From positions 22,965 through 86,964 of the forward strand of contig PBLF01000004.1 of NCBI GenBank assembly GCA_002722295.1: a stretch of 64,000 nucleotides of DNA. The letters run 5' to 3'. The position numbers and the translations under genes were made by a program. Within the stretch, counting starts at the first letter, position 1; each line of letters opens with the position of its first letter. Source of the stretch: Stappia sp. Lineage in GTDB: Bacteria; Pseudomonadota; Alphaproteobacteria; Rhizobiales; Stappiaceae. This document shows positions 36,696-43,810 of the stretch, in pieces. A model generated the notes under the pieces. It had not been told where the DNA came from. It worked only from the letters and a program-made list of their open reading frames with translations, and did no database searches.

Positions 36696-37583
36696 TCAGT
36701 GATCGACGTCGCGCCAGATGGCCCGCTTCACGAAGTACAGAAGCGATGCGAAGACCACCAGGAAGATCATCACGCGGAAGCCCATCTGCTTGCGCTGCTC
36801 GAGCTTCGGCTCGGCCACCCACATCATGAAGGCAGCAACATCATGCGCGTACTGATCGACCGTCATCGGCGTGCCGTCGGTGTATTCCACCGACTCCGCG
36901 TACAGCGGCGGAGCCATACCGATCGGGCCACCGGTCAGATGCGCCTCGCCCTTGCAGTCCTCGAAGGTGATCGAGCCGCCGAGGAACTTCGTGTTGTAGT
37001 TGCCAACGAAGTCCTCGGGGAAACAGGACGGCGGATCCTCATACCCGGTGAGCAGGGCATAGATGTAATCCGGCCCCTGCTCCTGGTACTGCGTGAAGGC
37101 GTCGAACACGAAGTTCGGGAAACCCCGGTGCCCGGCGCGGGCCTTGGCCAGCGTCGAGAAGTCCGGCGGATAGGCGCCGCCGTTGGAGGCGCGCGCCGCC
37201 TGCTCGTTGGGGAACGGCGACGGCCAGTGGTCGGCCAGGGTTGCCGGGCCCTCGACCGGCTCGCCGGCGTCGTCGACGCCCTTGGACACGGTGTACTCGG
37301 CCGCGACGGCCTTGGCCTGGTCCTCGGTGAAGCCCGGACCGCCTTCCTGCGCCAGATTGCGGAACGCGAGGAACTTGGCGCCGTGACAGGAGGCGCAGAC
37401 CTCCTTGAACACCTTGAAGCCACGCTGGAGCTGGGCCTTGTCATAGGTGCCGAAGGGACCCGAGAAGGACCATTGCTGGCGCTCGATGTGCGGCGCGGCG
37501 CCCGCGGCAAACGCCGGGGTGGCCAGCACGAGGCCGGCAACCACCAGGGCGGCACCACGGACGGATGCGATCTTCGTTTTCAT
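36696..37583 (-). CDS. petC: Cytochrome c1 of the bc1 complex
   Basis: A 295-residue membrane-anchored c-type cytochrome receiving electrons from the Rieske protein. Signal peptide ends near AFAAG (residue 27); haem motif CASCH at Cys63-Cys66-His67; probable axial Met in GPIGMAPPLY; C-terminal anchor helix FRVMIFLVVFASLLYFV. The ATG at 37583 starts the signal peptide. It is separate from cytochrome b, unlike the fused fbcH gene product that is cleaved in Bradyrhizobium. 28 bases behind petB. Confidence 0.96.
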   Translation of the reverse strand: MKTKIASVRGAALVVAGLVLATPAFAAGAAPHIERQQWSFSGPFGTYDKAQLQRGFKVFKEVCASCHGAKFLAFRNLAQEGGPGFTEDQAKAVAAEYTVSKGVDDAGEPVEGPATLADHWPSPFPNEQAARASNGGAYPPDFSTLAKARAGHRGFPNFVFDAFTQYQEQGPDYIYALLTGYEDPPSCFPEDFVGNYNTKFLGGSITFEDCKGEAHLTGGPIGMAPPLYAESVEYTDGTPMTVDQYAHDVAAFMMWVAEPKLEQRKQMGFRVMIFLVVFASLLYFVKRAIWRDVDH

Positions 37584-37611
37584 GAGTGCGAACTCCCAGT
37601 CCGATCCGTGG

Positions 37612-38877
37612 TCACTTCGTCTCCGGCGCGGCAACCGCACCGGCCGGCTTCCCGCTTCCCGACGCGAGCACCGCCTCGGAGATCGAGTTCGGCGTCGGCC
37701 GCGGCTTCTCGAGGAAGCCAAGCAGCGGCAGGATGATGAGGAAGTGGGCGAAGTAGTAGGCGGTGAAGATCCGCGCGAAGACCACGTAGAGCCCCTCCGG
37801 CGGCATGGCGCCGAGGTAGCCGAGGCCCACGCAGACCGCGGCGAAGATCCAGAAGAACTGCTTGAACAGCGGGCGATAGGTGCCCGAACGGACCTTCGAC
37901 GTGTCGAGCCACGGCAGCACGAACATGACCGCGATGGCACCGAACATCAGGATGACGCCGCCGAGCTTGTCCGGCACGGCACGCAGGATCGCGTAGAACG
38001 GCAGGAAGTACCACTCCGGAACGATGTGCGCCGGGGTGACCAGCGGATTCGCCTCGATGTAGTTGTCGGCGTGGCCCATGTAGTTCGGCACGTAGAACAC
38101 GAAGTACGCGAAGAGGATCATGAAGACCACGATCGCGAACAGGTCCTTCATCGTGTAGTACGGATGGAAGGGAACCGTGTCCTGCTTCGACTTCGGCTGG
38201 ATGCCCGTCGGGTTGTTGTTGCCGGTGGTGTGGAAGGCCCACACGTGCAGCAGAACGACGCCGAAGATCATGAACGGCAGCAGGTAGTGCAGCGAGAAGA
38301 AGCGGTTCAGGGTCGGATTGCCGACGGAGAAGCCGCCCCACAGCCAGTTCACGATCGGCTCGCCGACGACCGGGATGGCCGAGAACAGGTTGGTGATCAC
38401 CGTGGCGCCCCAGAAGGACATCTGGCCCCAGGGCAGCACGTAGCCCATGAAGGCGGTGGCCATCATGATCAGGAAGATGATGACGCCCAGGATCCACGAG
38501 ATCTCGCGCGGGGCCTTGTAGGACCCGTAGTACATGCCGCGGAACATGTGGATGTAGACGGCGATGAAGAACATCGACGCCCCGTTGGCATGCATGTAGC
38601 GCAGCAGCCAGCCGAAGTTCACGTCGCGCATGATGTGCTCGACCGAGGCGAAGGCGATGGCCTCGTTCGGGGCGTAGTGCATGACGAGCACGATGCCGGT
38701 GATGATCTGCGCGATCAGGACGAAGAACAGGATGCCGCCGAAGGTCCACCAGTAGTTGAGGTTCTTCGGGGTCGGGAAATCGACGAAGGAACCGCGAACG
38801 AGCGAAATGACCGGCAGGCGGCTCTCGAGCCACTTCGCCGCCGCGCTCTGCGGCACGTAGTTGGAATGTCCAGCCAT
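37612..38877 (-). CDS. petB: Cytochrome b of the bc1 complex
   Basis: Eight-helix quinol-oxidising core subunit of 421 residues with two haem b groups. The Qo-site motif PEWY is present in [15 protein letters not shown]; ligand helices contain [16 protein letters not shown] and [16 protein letters not shown]-terminal extension is alanine-rich and disordered. The ATG at 38877 matches the known N-terminus; 26 bases behind petA. Confidence 0.97.
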   Translation of the reverse strand: MAGHSNYVPQSAAAKWLESRLPVISLVRGSFVDFPTPKNLNYWWTFGGILFFVLIAQIITGIVLVMHYAPNEAIAFASVEHIMRDVNFGWLLRYMHANGASMFFIAVYIHMFRGMYYGSYKAPREISWILGVIIFLIMMATAFMGYVLPWGQMSFWGATVITNLFSAIPVVGEPIVNWLWGGFSVGNPTLNRFFSLHYLLPFMIFGVVLLHVWAFHTTGNNNPTGIQPKSKQDTVPFHPYYTMKDLFAIVVFMILFAYFVFYVPNYMGHADNYIEANPLVTPAHIVPEWYFLPFYAILRAVPDKLGGVILMFGAIAVMFVLPWLDTSKVRSGTYRPLFKQFFWIFAAVCVGLGYLGAMPPEGLYVVFARIFTAYYFAHFLIILPLLGFLEKPRPTPNSISEAVLASGSGKPAGAVAAPETK

Positions 38878-38903
38878 GGCTGTCTCCTCTGGAAGGCCGC
38901 GTC

Positions 38904-39464
38904 TCAACCGACCCGGACGACGTTGTCCGAGATGAACTCGTAGGGCGGGATCAGGAGATTCTGCGGAGCCGGACCCTTTCGGATGCGGCCGGCGGTGTCG
39001 TAGTGCGAGCCGTGGCAGGGGCAGAACCAGCCGCCAAAGTCGCCCGCCTCGCCGAGCGGGATGCACCCCAGATGGGTGCACACGCCGACCATCAGGAGCA
39101 GCGCCTCGCGATCCGGCATGCCGCGATTGACGTCGGTCGCTTCGGCATCGCCGGGGAGGTTCAAGTTCCGCGCGAGCGGATCCGGCAGGTCGGACACCGG
39201 AACGGCGTTCGCCTCGTCGATTTCCTTCGCCGTGCGGTTACGAATGAACAGCGGCTTGCCACGCCACATCACCTTGATGGACTGGCCCTCCTCGATCGGG
39301 GAGACGTCCACCTCGATCGAGGCGAGCGCCAGAGCCGAGGCGTCCGGGTTCATCTGATTGATAAAGGGCCAGGCGAGCGCGCCCGCGCCAACCGCACCCA
39401 TCGCGCCGGTCGCGATATAGAGGAAATCGCGGCGGGTGGGTTCGACCGTATCCTGCTGTGCCAA
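38904..39464 (-). CDS. petA: Rieske iron-sulfur protein of the bc1 complex
   Basis: A 186-residue [2Fe-2S] subunit. An N-terminal twin-arginine-like motif [14 protein letters not shown] leads into the membrane helix, consistent with Tat export; cluster ligands are in [10 protein letters not shown] and CPCHGSHYD. There is no in-frame ATG or GTG near this end. A TTG at 39464, seven bases behind AAAGAGGA, is the only start giving the normal length. First gene of petABC; two inverted repeats lie 125-190 bases upstream. Confidence 0.95.
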   Translation of the reverse strand: MAQQDTVEPTRRDFLYIATGAMGAVGAGALAWPFINQMNPDASALALASIEVDVSPIEEGQSIKVMWRGKPLFIRNRTAKEIDEANAVPVSDLPDPLARNLNLPGDAEATDVNRGMPDREALLLMVGVCTHLGCIPLGEAGDFGGWFCPCHGSHYDTAGRIRKGPAPQNLLIPPYEFISDNVVRVG

Positions 39465-39590
39465 GGTCGCGTCCTCTTTTAACCTGTGCCCGACGACGAC
39501 ATGCGCCGTCACCGTCCGTTCCGGAGATCGAAACGGCAAGGCGGTCGGCGCGCGTCCTTCGGGCGGCAAGTGCGGGTGTCCGCACCTTTC

Positions 39591-39627
39591 CAAGCGGTGG
39601 CGTTTTTGGCACCCTTGCCACCGCTTG
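39591..39627. promoter_or_regulatory. Inverted repeat upstream of petA
   Basis: Eleven-base perfect arms CAAGCGGTGGC (39591-39601) and GCCACCGCTTG (39617-39627) with a 15-base spacer, 127 bases upstream of the petA start. Not followed by T on either strand, so not a normal terminator. A regulator site or a 5' leader hairpin are the options. Confidence 0.5.
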
Positions 39628-39637
39628 TCCAGATGTT

Positions 39638-39655
39638 GCGTCACGGCGATGACGC
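39638..39655. promoter_or_regulatory. Second dyad upstream of petA
   Basis: Six-base perfect arms GCGTCA (39638-39643) and TGACGC (39650-39655), spacer of six. Together with the dyad at 39591 it fills the gap between the ABC exporter gene and petA, where the bc1 promoter must lie. Confidence 0.35.
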
Positions 39656-39690
39656 TTTGTCGCGCTTTTTTCGCCACGAACGGGCGGGGT

Positions 39691-41532
39691 TCACCCGCCC
39701 GTCTGCGTGCTGTCGATGAACCCGCCGGACTGGCGCGCCCACAGATCCGCGTAAAGTCCGCCGCGCGCAAGCAGTTGCTCGTGACGGCCGTCTTCCACGA
39801 TCCGCCCCTTGTCCATGACGATGAGACGGTCCATGGCGGCGATGGTGGACAGCCGGTGCGCGATGGCGATCACGGTCTTTCCTTCCATCAGCTCCGTCAG
39901 GCTGTCCTGGATCGCTGCCTCGACCTCCGAATCGAGCGCCGATGTCGCCTCGTCGAGCACCAGGATCGGCGCGTTCTTGAGCAGCACGCGCGCGATGGCG
40001 ATGCGCTGCCGCTGGCCACCGGAAAGCTTCACGCCACGCTCGCCCACATGCGCCTCCATCCCGCGCCGGCCGGCGCCATCCACCAGATCGCGGATGAAGC
40101 CGTCCGCATGGGCGCGCCGCGCCGCCTCCCAGGCCTCCTCCTCGCTCGCCTCCGGCCGGCCGTAGACGATGTTGTCCAGGACCGAACGGTGCAGCAGGGA
40201 GGTGTCCTGGGTCACCACGCCGATGGCGGCGCGCAGGCTCGCCTGGGTGACGGCGGAAATGTCCTGCCCGTCGATGGCGATGCGCCCGCCCTCCAGATCG
40301 TGAAAGCGCAGCAGCAGGTTGACCAGCGTCGACTTGCCCGCTCCCGAGCGTCCGACGACGCCGAGCTTCTCGCCCGGCGCGATGCGCAGGTCGAGCTGCT
40401 CGATCACCGAGGTCGTCTTGCCGTAGTGGAACGTGGCCTTGTCGAAGGAGATCTCCCCCTGCCTGACGGCGAGCGGCCGCGCGTCCTCGCGGTCACGCAC
40501 CTCCCGGTCGCGGGCGATCGTGGGGATTCCGTCCTGGACCGTGCCGATGTTCTCGAACAGGCCCGAGACCTCCCACAGGATCCACTGGGACATGCCGTGC
40601 AGGCGCAGCACCAGCGCCACGGCCACGGCGATGGCGCCGGTCGCCACCGCCTGTTGCTGCCACAGGAAGATCGACAGCGCGCCGATGGCGAACAGAAGCA
40701 GCAGGTTGATCGTGTGCAGCGCCGTGTTGAGCACGGTCACCAGACGCATCTGCCGGTAGACCGTCTGCAGGAACTCCTGCATGGCGTTCCTGGCGTAGGC
40801 CTCCTCCCGCTCCGTGTGGGAGAAGAGCTTCACCGTGGCGATGTTGGTGTAGGCATCCACCACCCGCCCGGTCATGGTCGAGCGCGCGTCCGCCTGCATC
40901 TGCGACACGCCCTTGAGGCGCGGCACGAAGAAGAACAGCACGCCCAGATAGGCGACCAGCCATACCAGCAGGGGGATCGCCAGCAGAAGGTCCGCCTCGG
41001 CGACGAGCACGAGCGCCGCGGTGAAATAGACCACCACGTAAACGAACACGTCGAGGATGCGTTGCACCACCTCGCGCACGGCCAGGGCCGTCTGCATGAC
41101 CTTGGTGGCGATGCGCCCCGCGAAGTCGTCCTGGTAGAAGCCGACGCTCTGGCGCAGCAGGTAGCGGTGCACCTGCCAGCGGATCGCCATGGGATAGTTG
41201 CCCATCATCGTCTGATGGAAAATCAGTTCCCACAAGATCGCGAGCACGGGCAGGACGACGAGGATGACCAGCGCCATCCACGCCAGGTGCCAGGCGTTGT
41301 CGGTGAAGAACGTGGCGCGGTCCGCCTCCGTGAGCCACGTGACCAGATCGCCGAGGAAAGAGAACACCATCACCTCGAAGATCGCGATCAGCGCACCGAG
41401 CACGGAGACGGTCGCCATCGCGCGCCAGTGCGGACGCGTGTAATACCAGCAGAAGGCGACGAGCCCGGCGGGCGGCGCCTCGACGGGTTGATCTCGGAAG
41501 GGGTCGATCAGCTTCTCAAAGCGGGCGAACAT
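39691..41532 (-). CDS. ABC exporter half-transporter (fused TMD-NBD), copy A
   Basis: A 613-residue lipid- or drug-type exporter subunit (MsbA/BmrA group). Six-helix membrane domain to about residue 330; ATPase domain with Walker [10 protein letters not shown] (about 396-404), Q-loop [10 protein letters not shown], signature LSGGQRQR, Walker [13 protein letters not shown] and switch IAHRLSTI, all consensus. Its ATPase domain is almost identical to that of copy B at 43811 while the membrane domains have diverged. Its start lies 17 bases inside the end of the small membrane protein gene. Substrate unknown. Confidence 0.92.
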   Translation of the reverse strand: MFARFEKLIDPFRDQPVEAPPAGLVAFCWYYTRPHWRAMATVSVLGALIAIFEVMVFSFLGDLVTWLTEADRATFFTDNAWHLAWMALVILVVLPVLAILWELIFHQTMMGNYPMAIRWQVHRYLLRQSVGFYQDDFAGRIATKVMQTALAVREVVQRILDVFVYVVVYFTAALVLVAEADLLLAIPLLVWLVAYLGVLFFFVPRLKGVSQMQADARSTMTGRVVDAYTNIATVKLFSHTEREEAYARNAMQEFLQTVYRQMRLVTVLNTALHTINLLLLFAIGALSIFLWQQQAVATGAIAVAVALVLRLHGMSQWILWEVSGLFENIGTVQDGIPTIARDREVRDREDARPLAVRQGEISFDKATFHYGKTTSVIEQLDLRIAPGEKLGVVGRSGAGKSTLVNLLLRFHDLEGGRIAIDGQDISAVTQASLRAAIGVVTQDTSLLHRSVLDNIVYGRPEASEEEAWEAARRAHADGFIRDLVDGAGRRGMEAHVGERGVKLSGGQRQRIAIARVLLKNAPILVLDEATSALDSEVEAAIQDSLTELMEGKTVIAIAHRLSTIAAMDRLIVMDKGRIVEDGRHEQLLARGGLYADLWARQSGGFIDSTQTGG

Positions 41533-41956
41533 TGGGCAATCCTTTCAGGGAGACGGAGGCGCCGTGCACGCCGGCGGACGTCACGGACCTTCCGCGCCGG
41601 CCCCGGAACCGGGCGGCACGAAAGACCGGCGTCGCGGCCGGCGGCGTCAGCAGCACCGACAGAACGAAGGCGACCAGGCCGAACGACAGGACGACGAGGC
41701 CCAGGAACTGCGTTCCAAGCCGCGCGGCAAGCGCGTCCGCCGGCTCGCTGAGACCGGCGCGCACAACCGCCTCGACACCGGACAGTTCACCGATGGCGAC
41801 GGGCACGAACAGGACCGTCGCCAGCGCGACGGTGAGAAGGGCGACGACGGCAGCCAGCCGGACGAGCCGCAGGATCGCGGCGGGGATCCCGTCCCGCGCG
41901 GACGGGTCCGCCGGCCGGGCGAAGGACGCCCCGGAGGAAGACAACAGGGTGTTCAT
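41516..41956 (-). CDS. Small two-helix membrane protein of unknown function
   Basis: A 146-residue protein with two hydrophobic helices (about residues 35-60, LAAVVALLTVALATVLFVPV, and about 90-110, LGLVVLSFGLVAFVLSVLL) and a basic C-terminal tail. No family recognised. GCAGGAGAGCC before the ATG at 41956 is a good ribosome site. The end overlaps the start of ABC exporter copy A by 17 bases, so the two are probably translated together and may act together. Confidence 0.65.
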   Translation of the reverse strand: MNTLLSSSGASFARPADPSARDGIPAAILRLVRLAAVVALLTVALATVLFVPVAIGELSGVEAVVRAGLSEPADALAARLGTQFLGLVVLSFGLVAFVLSVLLTPPAATPVFRAARFRGRRGRSVTSAGVHGASVSLKGLPNVRPL

Positions 41957-42157
41957 GGCAAGGCTCTCCTGCATGAACGAAAACGGGAGTGCCACGGGCC
42001 CGACGCACAGACGGTCTGCGCGCATCCGCATGACGGCGGATTGATCCGTGACGGGAAGGCTGAACCGGCCCGCGCGTGAGCGGACACGGTGATGATCAAA
42101 CGGGAAAGCGGGAAAGGAAGCGCTCGAGGAACCGGCGCTTCGACCGTTGCCGAGTGG

Positions 42158-42274
42158 CTAGGCCATGAGCCGCATCGAACAACCGACCCAAGCGGGTGGC
42201 GGGTGACCACATCCTGCAACGAACGTGAGATCGCCGGTCGCGATGCGGATCATGTCGGTACGGACTTCCATCAT
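42158..42274 (-). CDS. Candidate 38-residue protein with strong ribosome site
   Basis: A short ORF whose ATG at 42274 is six bases behind the sequence AAGAGGAGG, one of the best ribosome sites in the window. The predicted product (starting MMEVRTDMIRIATGDL) has two cysteines and no membrane helix. Upstream, 25 bases before the start codon, lies a LexA-like GTTC-N7-GTTC site. No family recognised, and an ORF this short can arise by chance. A function in the SOS response would be pure inference. Confidence 0.3.
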   Translation of the reverse strand: MMEVRTDMIRIATGDLTFVAGCGHPPPAWVGCSMRLMA

Positions 42275-42298
42275 GCGACCCCTCCTCTTGCGTTCGTG

Positions 42299-42313
42299 GT
42301 TCGGTCTTCGTTC
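42299..42313 (-). promoter_or_regulatory. LexA-like box (GTTC-N7-GTTC)
   Basis: GTTC at 42299-42302 and GTTC at 42310-42313 on the + strand, separated by seven bases, the direct repeat bound by LexA in alphaproteobacteria. It lies in the 5' region of the 38-codon ORF read on the minus strand. Eight fixed bases would occur by chance about once or twice in a window of this size. Confidence 0.35.
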
Positions 42314-42481
42314 ATTCGCCTCGCGCCGGGACACGAAGCGGTCGGCCCGGGCGAGCCTGCGGTGCGACGTCGCGACAAATGGTGTCACCTCACGTCGGAC
42401 CGGGACAATAGCCCGCCCGCACCGCCTTTGCAGCCCGTGAATTGCACAGCCAGCCGCATTGCGCGCATGTGTGGCACCGCC

Positions 42482-42497
42482 GCAACAGATATGTTGC
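42482..42497. promoter_or_regulatory. Palindrome GCAACA-N4-TGTTGC
   Basis: Six-base perfect arms (42482-42487, 42492-42497) with an AT-rich centre, the form of a small operator. It lies just downstream of the coiled-coil gene's stop on the minus strand, before the micro-ORF. Confidence 0.35.
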
Positions 42498-42550
42498 CGG
42501 CTTGCCGTGACGGGATGCTGAAGGACCGAGCCGTTGTCGGGATGCGACGC

Positions 42551-43669
42551 TTACACCACGAGCGCGGCCACGGGGCGGACCGCTCCGGGCATCGCGACCT
42601 GGACCGGCGCGCTGGCGGTATAGGCCAGGCTCGCCTGCCCCGGCGCCACCGAGGGGGCGGGTGCCGCGACCGATGGTGAAGACGCGCTTGCGGGTTCCGG
42701 GGACGGCCCGGAGAGCGCCTGCAAGAGCTCGGGACTGTCGAGCGCCCGACGTCCCTCGTCGATGGCGCGGTCGATGGCACGCGCGTCGTTCTGCTTGCTC
42801 GCCTCGTCGGACCGGTCACGGCTGGCGAGCTTCTCGATCTTCTCGGCGAGTTGCTTGAGGTCCTCGCCGATTTCCTTCAGCGTTTCGCGCTCGCCCTTCA
42901 TTCGCTCGGCGCGAGACCGGGTGACCGCGTGTTCCTCCGCCTCCTGCTCGCCGATGTAAGCCTGAAGGGCGGTCTTGAGCTCTTCCTGGCTCGGACCCGT
43001 TTCCTCGCCGGACGCGGCGACACCCTCGCCCGAGCCCTCATCACCAGCGGCCTCGTCACCAGAGGCCTCGCTTCCGGCACCGTCCCCCTGCGGGATCTTC
43101 CCGGTTTCCGGCGGGGTCGCGGCAAACGGCGTGGCGGTCTCGCCTCCCGCGCCTGTGTTCGCGCCGCCATCGCCCGCCTGTCCCTCGGCACCGGCTGCAA
43201 CCGCGCCAGACGTCTCGCCGGCGCCGGCCATGGCCTGCGCTCCGGCAACCCCGGCTCCGCTGGTGGAAAGCCCCGACGCATCGGACCCGAGCTGCGACGC
43301 CGCGCCCTTGAAGTCCTGGGCGAGCTGCTTGAGCTCCTTCAGCAGGGCCTTGGCCTGCTTGGGTGTCGCGAACTGCAGACGCTGCTTGAGCTCGGCGATC
43401 TTCTGCTTGATCTCCGACACCCTGCTCGAGCGCGCATCGTCCTTCATCGACTCCGCCATGCGCTGCATGCTCTGGCTGATCTCGACGCTGTCCTTGATCT
43501 CCTTGACGGTGTCCTCGTCCAGCGCGATGCCGCTGCCGGACAGCTTGTCGAGGGCCGAATTCGTCTGCTGCGCGAAGAGGCCGAGGGCACGGTCATTCCG
43601 GTCCTGCGCGGAACGCCCGGCAAGACCGGCGAACCCCGAGACGGTCTTGAGCATGGAAAGCACCGACAC
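42551..43669 (-). CDS. Coiled-coil, low-complexity protein of unknown function
   Basis: A 372-residue protein with no recognised domain. Three parts: an N-terminal helical region (to about 120) with two charged coiled-coil stretches (VSEIKQKIAELKQRLQ and ALLKELKQLAQDFK), a glycine/alanine/glutamate-rich disordered linker (about 125-225), and a second coiled coil (ETLKEIGEDLKQLAEKIEKL) with a proline/alanine/valine tail. No signal peptide or membrane helix. The start is a GTG at 43669, eight bases behind GGAGG. A CtrA-like box lies 98-113 bases upstream. It sits between two ABC exporter genes. Confidence 0.65.
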   Translation of the reverse strand: MSVLSMLKTVSGFAGLAGRSAQDRNDRALGLFAQQTNSALDKLSGSGIALDEDTVKEIKDSVEISQSMQRMAESMKDDARSSRVSEIKQKIAELKQRLQFATPKQAKALLKELKQLAQDFKGAASQLGSDASGLSTSGAGVAGAQAMAGAGETSGAVAAGAEGQAGDGGANTGAGGETATPFAATPPETGKIPQGDGAGSEASGDEAAGDEGSGEGVAASGEETGPSQEELKTALQAYIGEQEAEEHAVTRSRAERMKGERETLKEIGEDLKQLAEKIEKLASRDRSDEASKQNDARAIDRAIDEGRRALDSPELLQALSGPSPEPASASSPSVAAPAPSVAPGQASLAYTASAPVQVAMPGAVRPVAALVV

Positions 43670-43766
43670 CGCGACTTCCTCCGTTTCGCTGCCTACAGCT
43701 CCATTTCACTGACGCAAGGGCAGCGGGGCACAACCTGAAGGCGCATCCCATATCGAACCCGATCCC

Positions 43767-43799
43767 TTAAAAAAGTCTTAACGGTTAACATCGCTTAAC
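43767..43799 (-). promoter_or_regulatory. CtrA-like box cluster upstream of the coiled-coil gene
   Basis: TTAA (43767-43770), seven bases, then TTAAC (43778-43782) is a full match to the CtrA consensus TTAA-N7-TTAAC. Two more TTAAC half-sites follow at 43785-43789 and 43795-43799. TTAA is rare in this GC-rich window, so the cluster is unlikely to be chance. It lies in the 141-base gap upstream of the coiled-coil gene. Confidence 0.6.
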
Positions 43800-43810
43800 C
43801 CGCGCCGCCG

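Larger units (their letters stand above)
41957..42550. other. Intergenic region with micro-ORF, LexA-like site and palindrome
   Basis: 594 bases without an established gene between the small membrane protein and the coiled-coil gene. It holds a 38-codon ORF with an excellent ribosome site (minus, 42158-42274), a LexA-like direct repeat at 42299-42313 and a palindrome at 42482-42497. Longer open frames here have no ribosome site and unlikely composition. Confidence 0.5.

Noticed and set aside
39608..39620. TGGCAC followed by TTGC, resembling a sigma-54 promoter
   Set aside because: The two elements are only two bases apart; sigma-54 promoters need about five, and the match lies inside an inverted repeat.
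39436..41751. A 771-codon open frame on the + strand opposite ABC exporter copy A
   Set aside because: The minus strand encodes a complete ABC exporter with all motifs; the + strand frame is its GC-driven shadow. The same holds for 43916-45781 opposite copy B.
42089..42679. A 196-codon + strand open frame in the intergenic region and across the end of the coiled-coil gene
   Set aside because: No ribosome site, mixed composition and overlap with a better-supported gene on the other strand.
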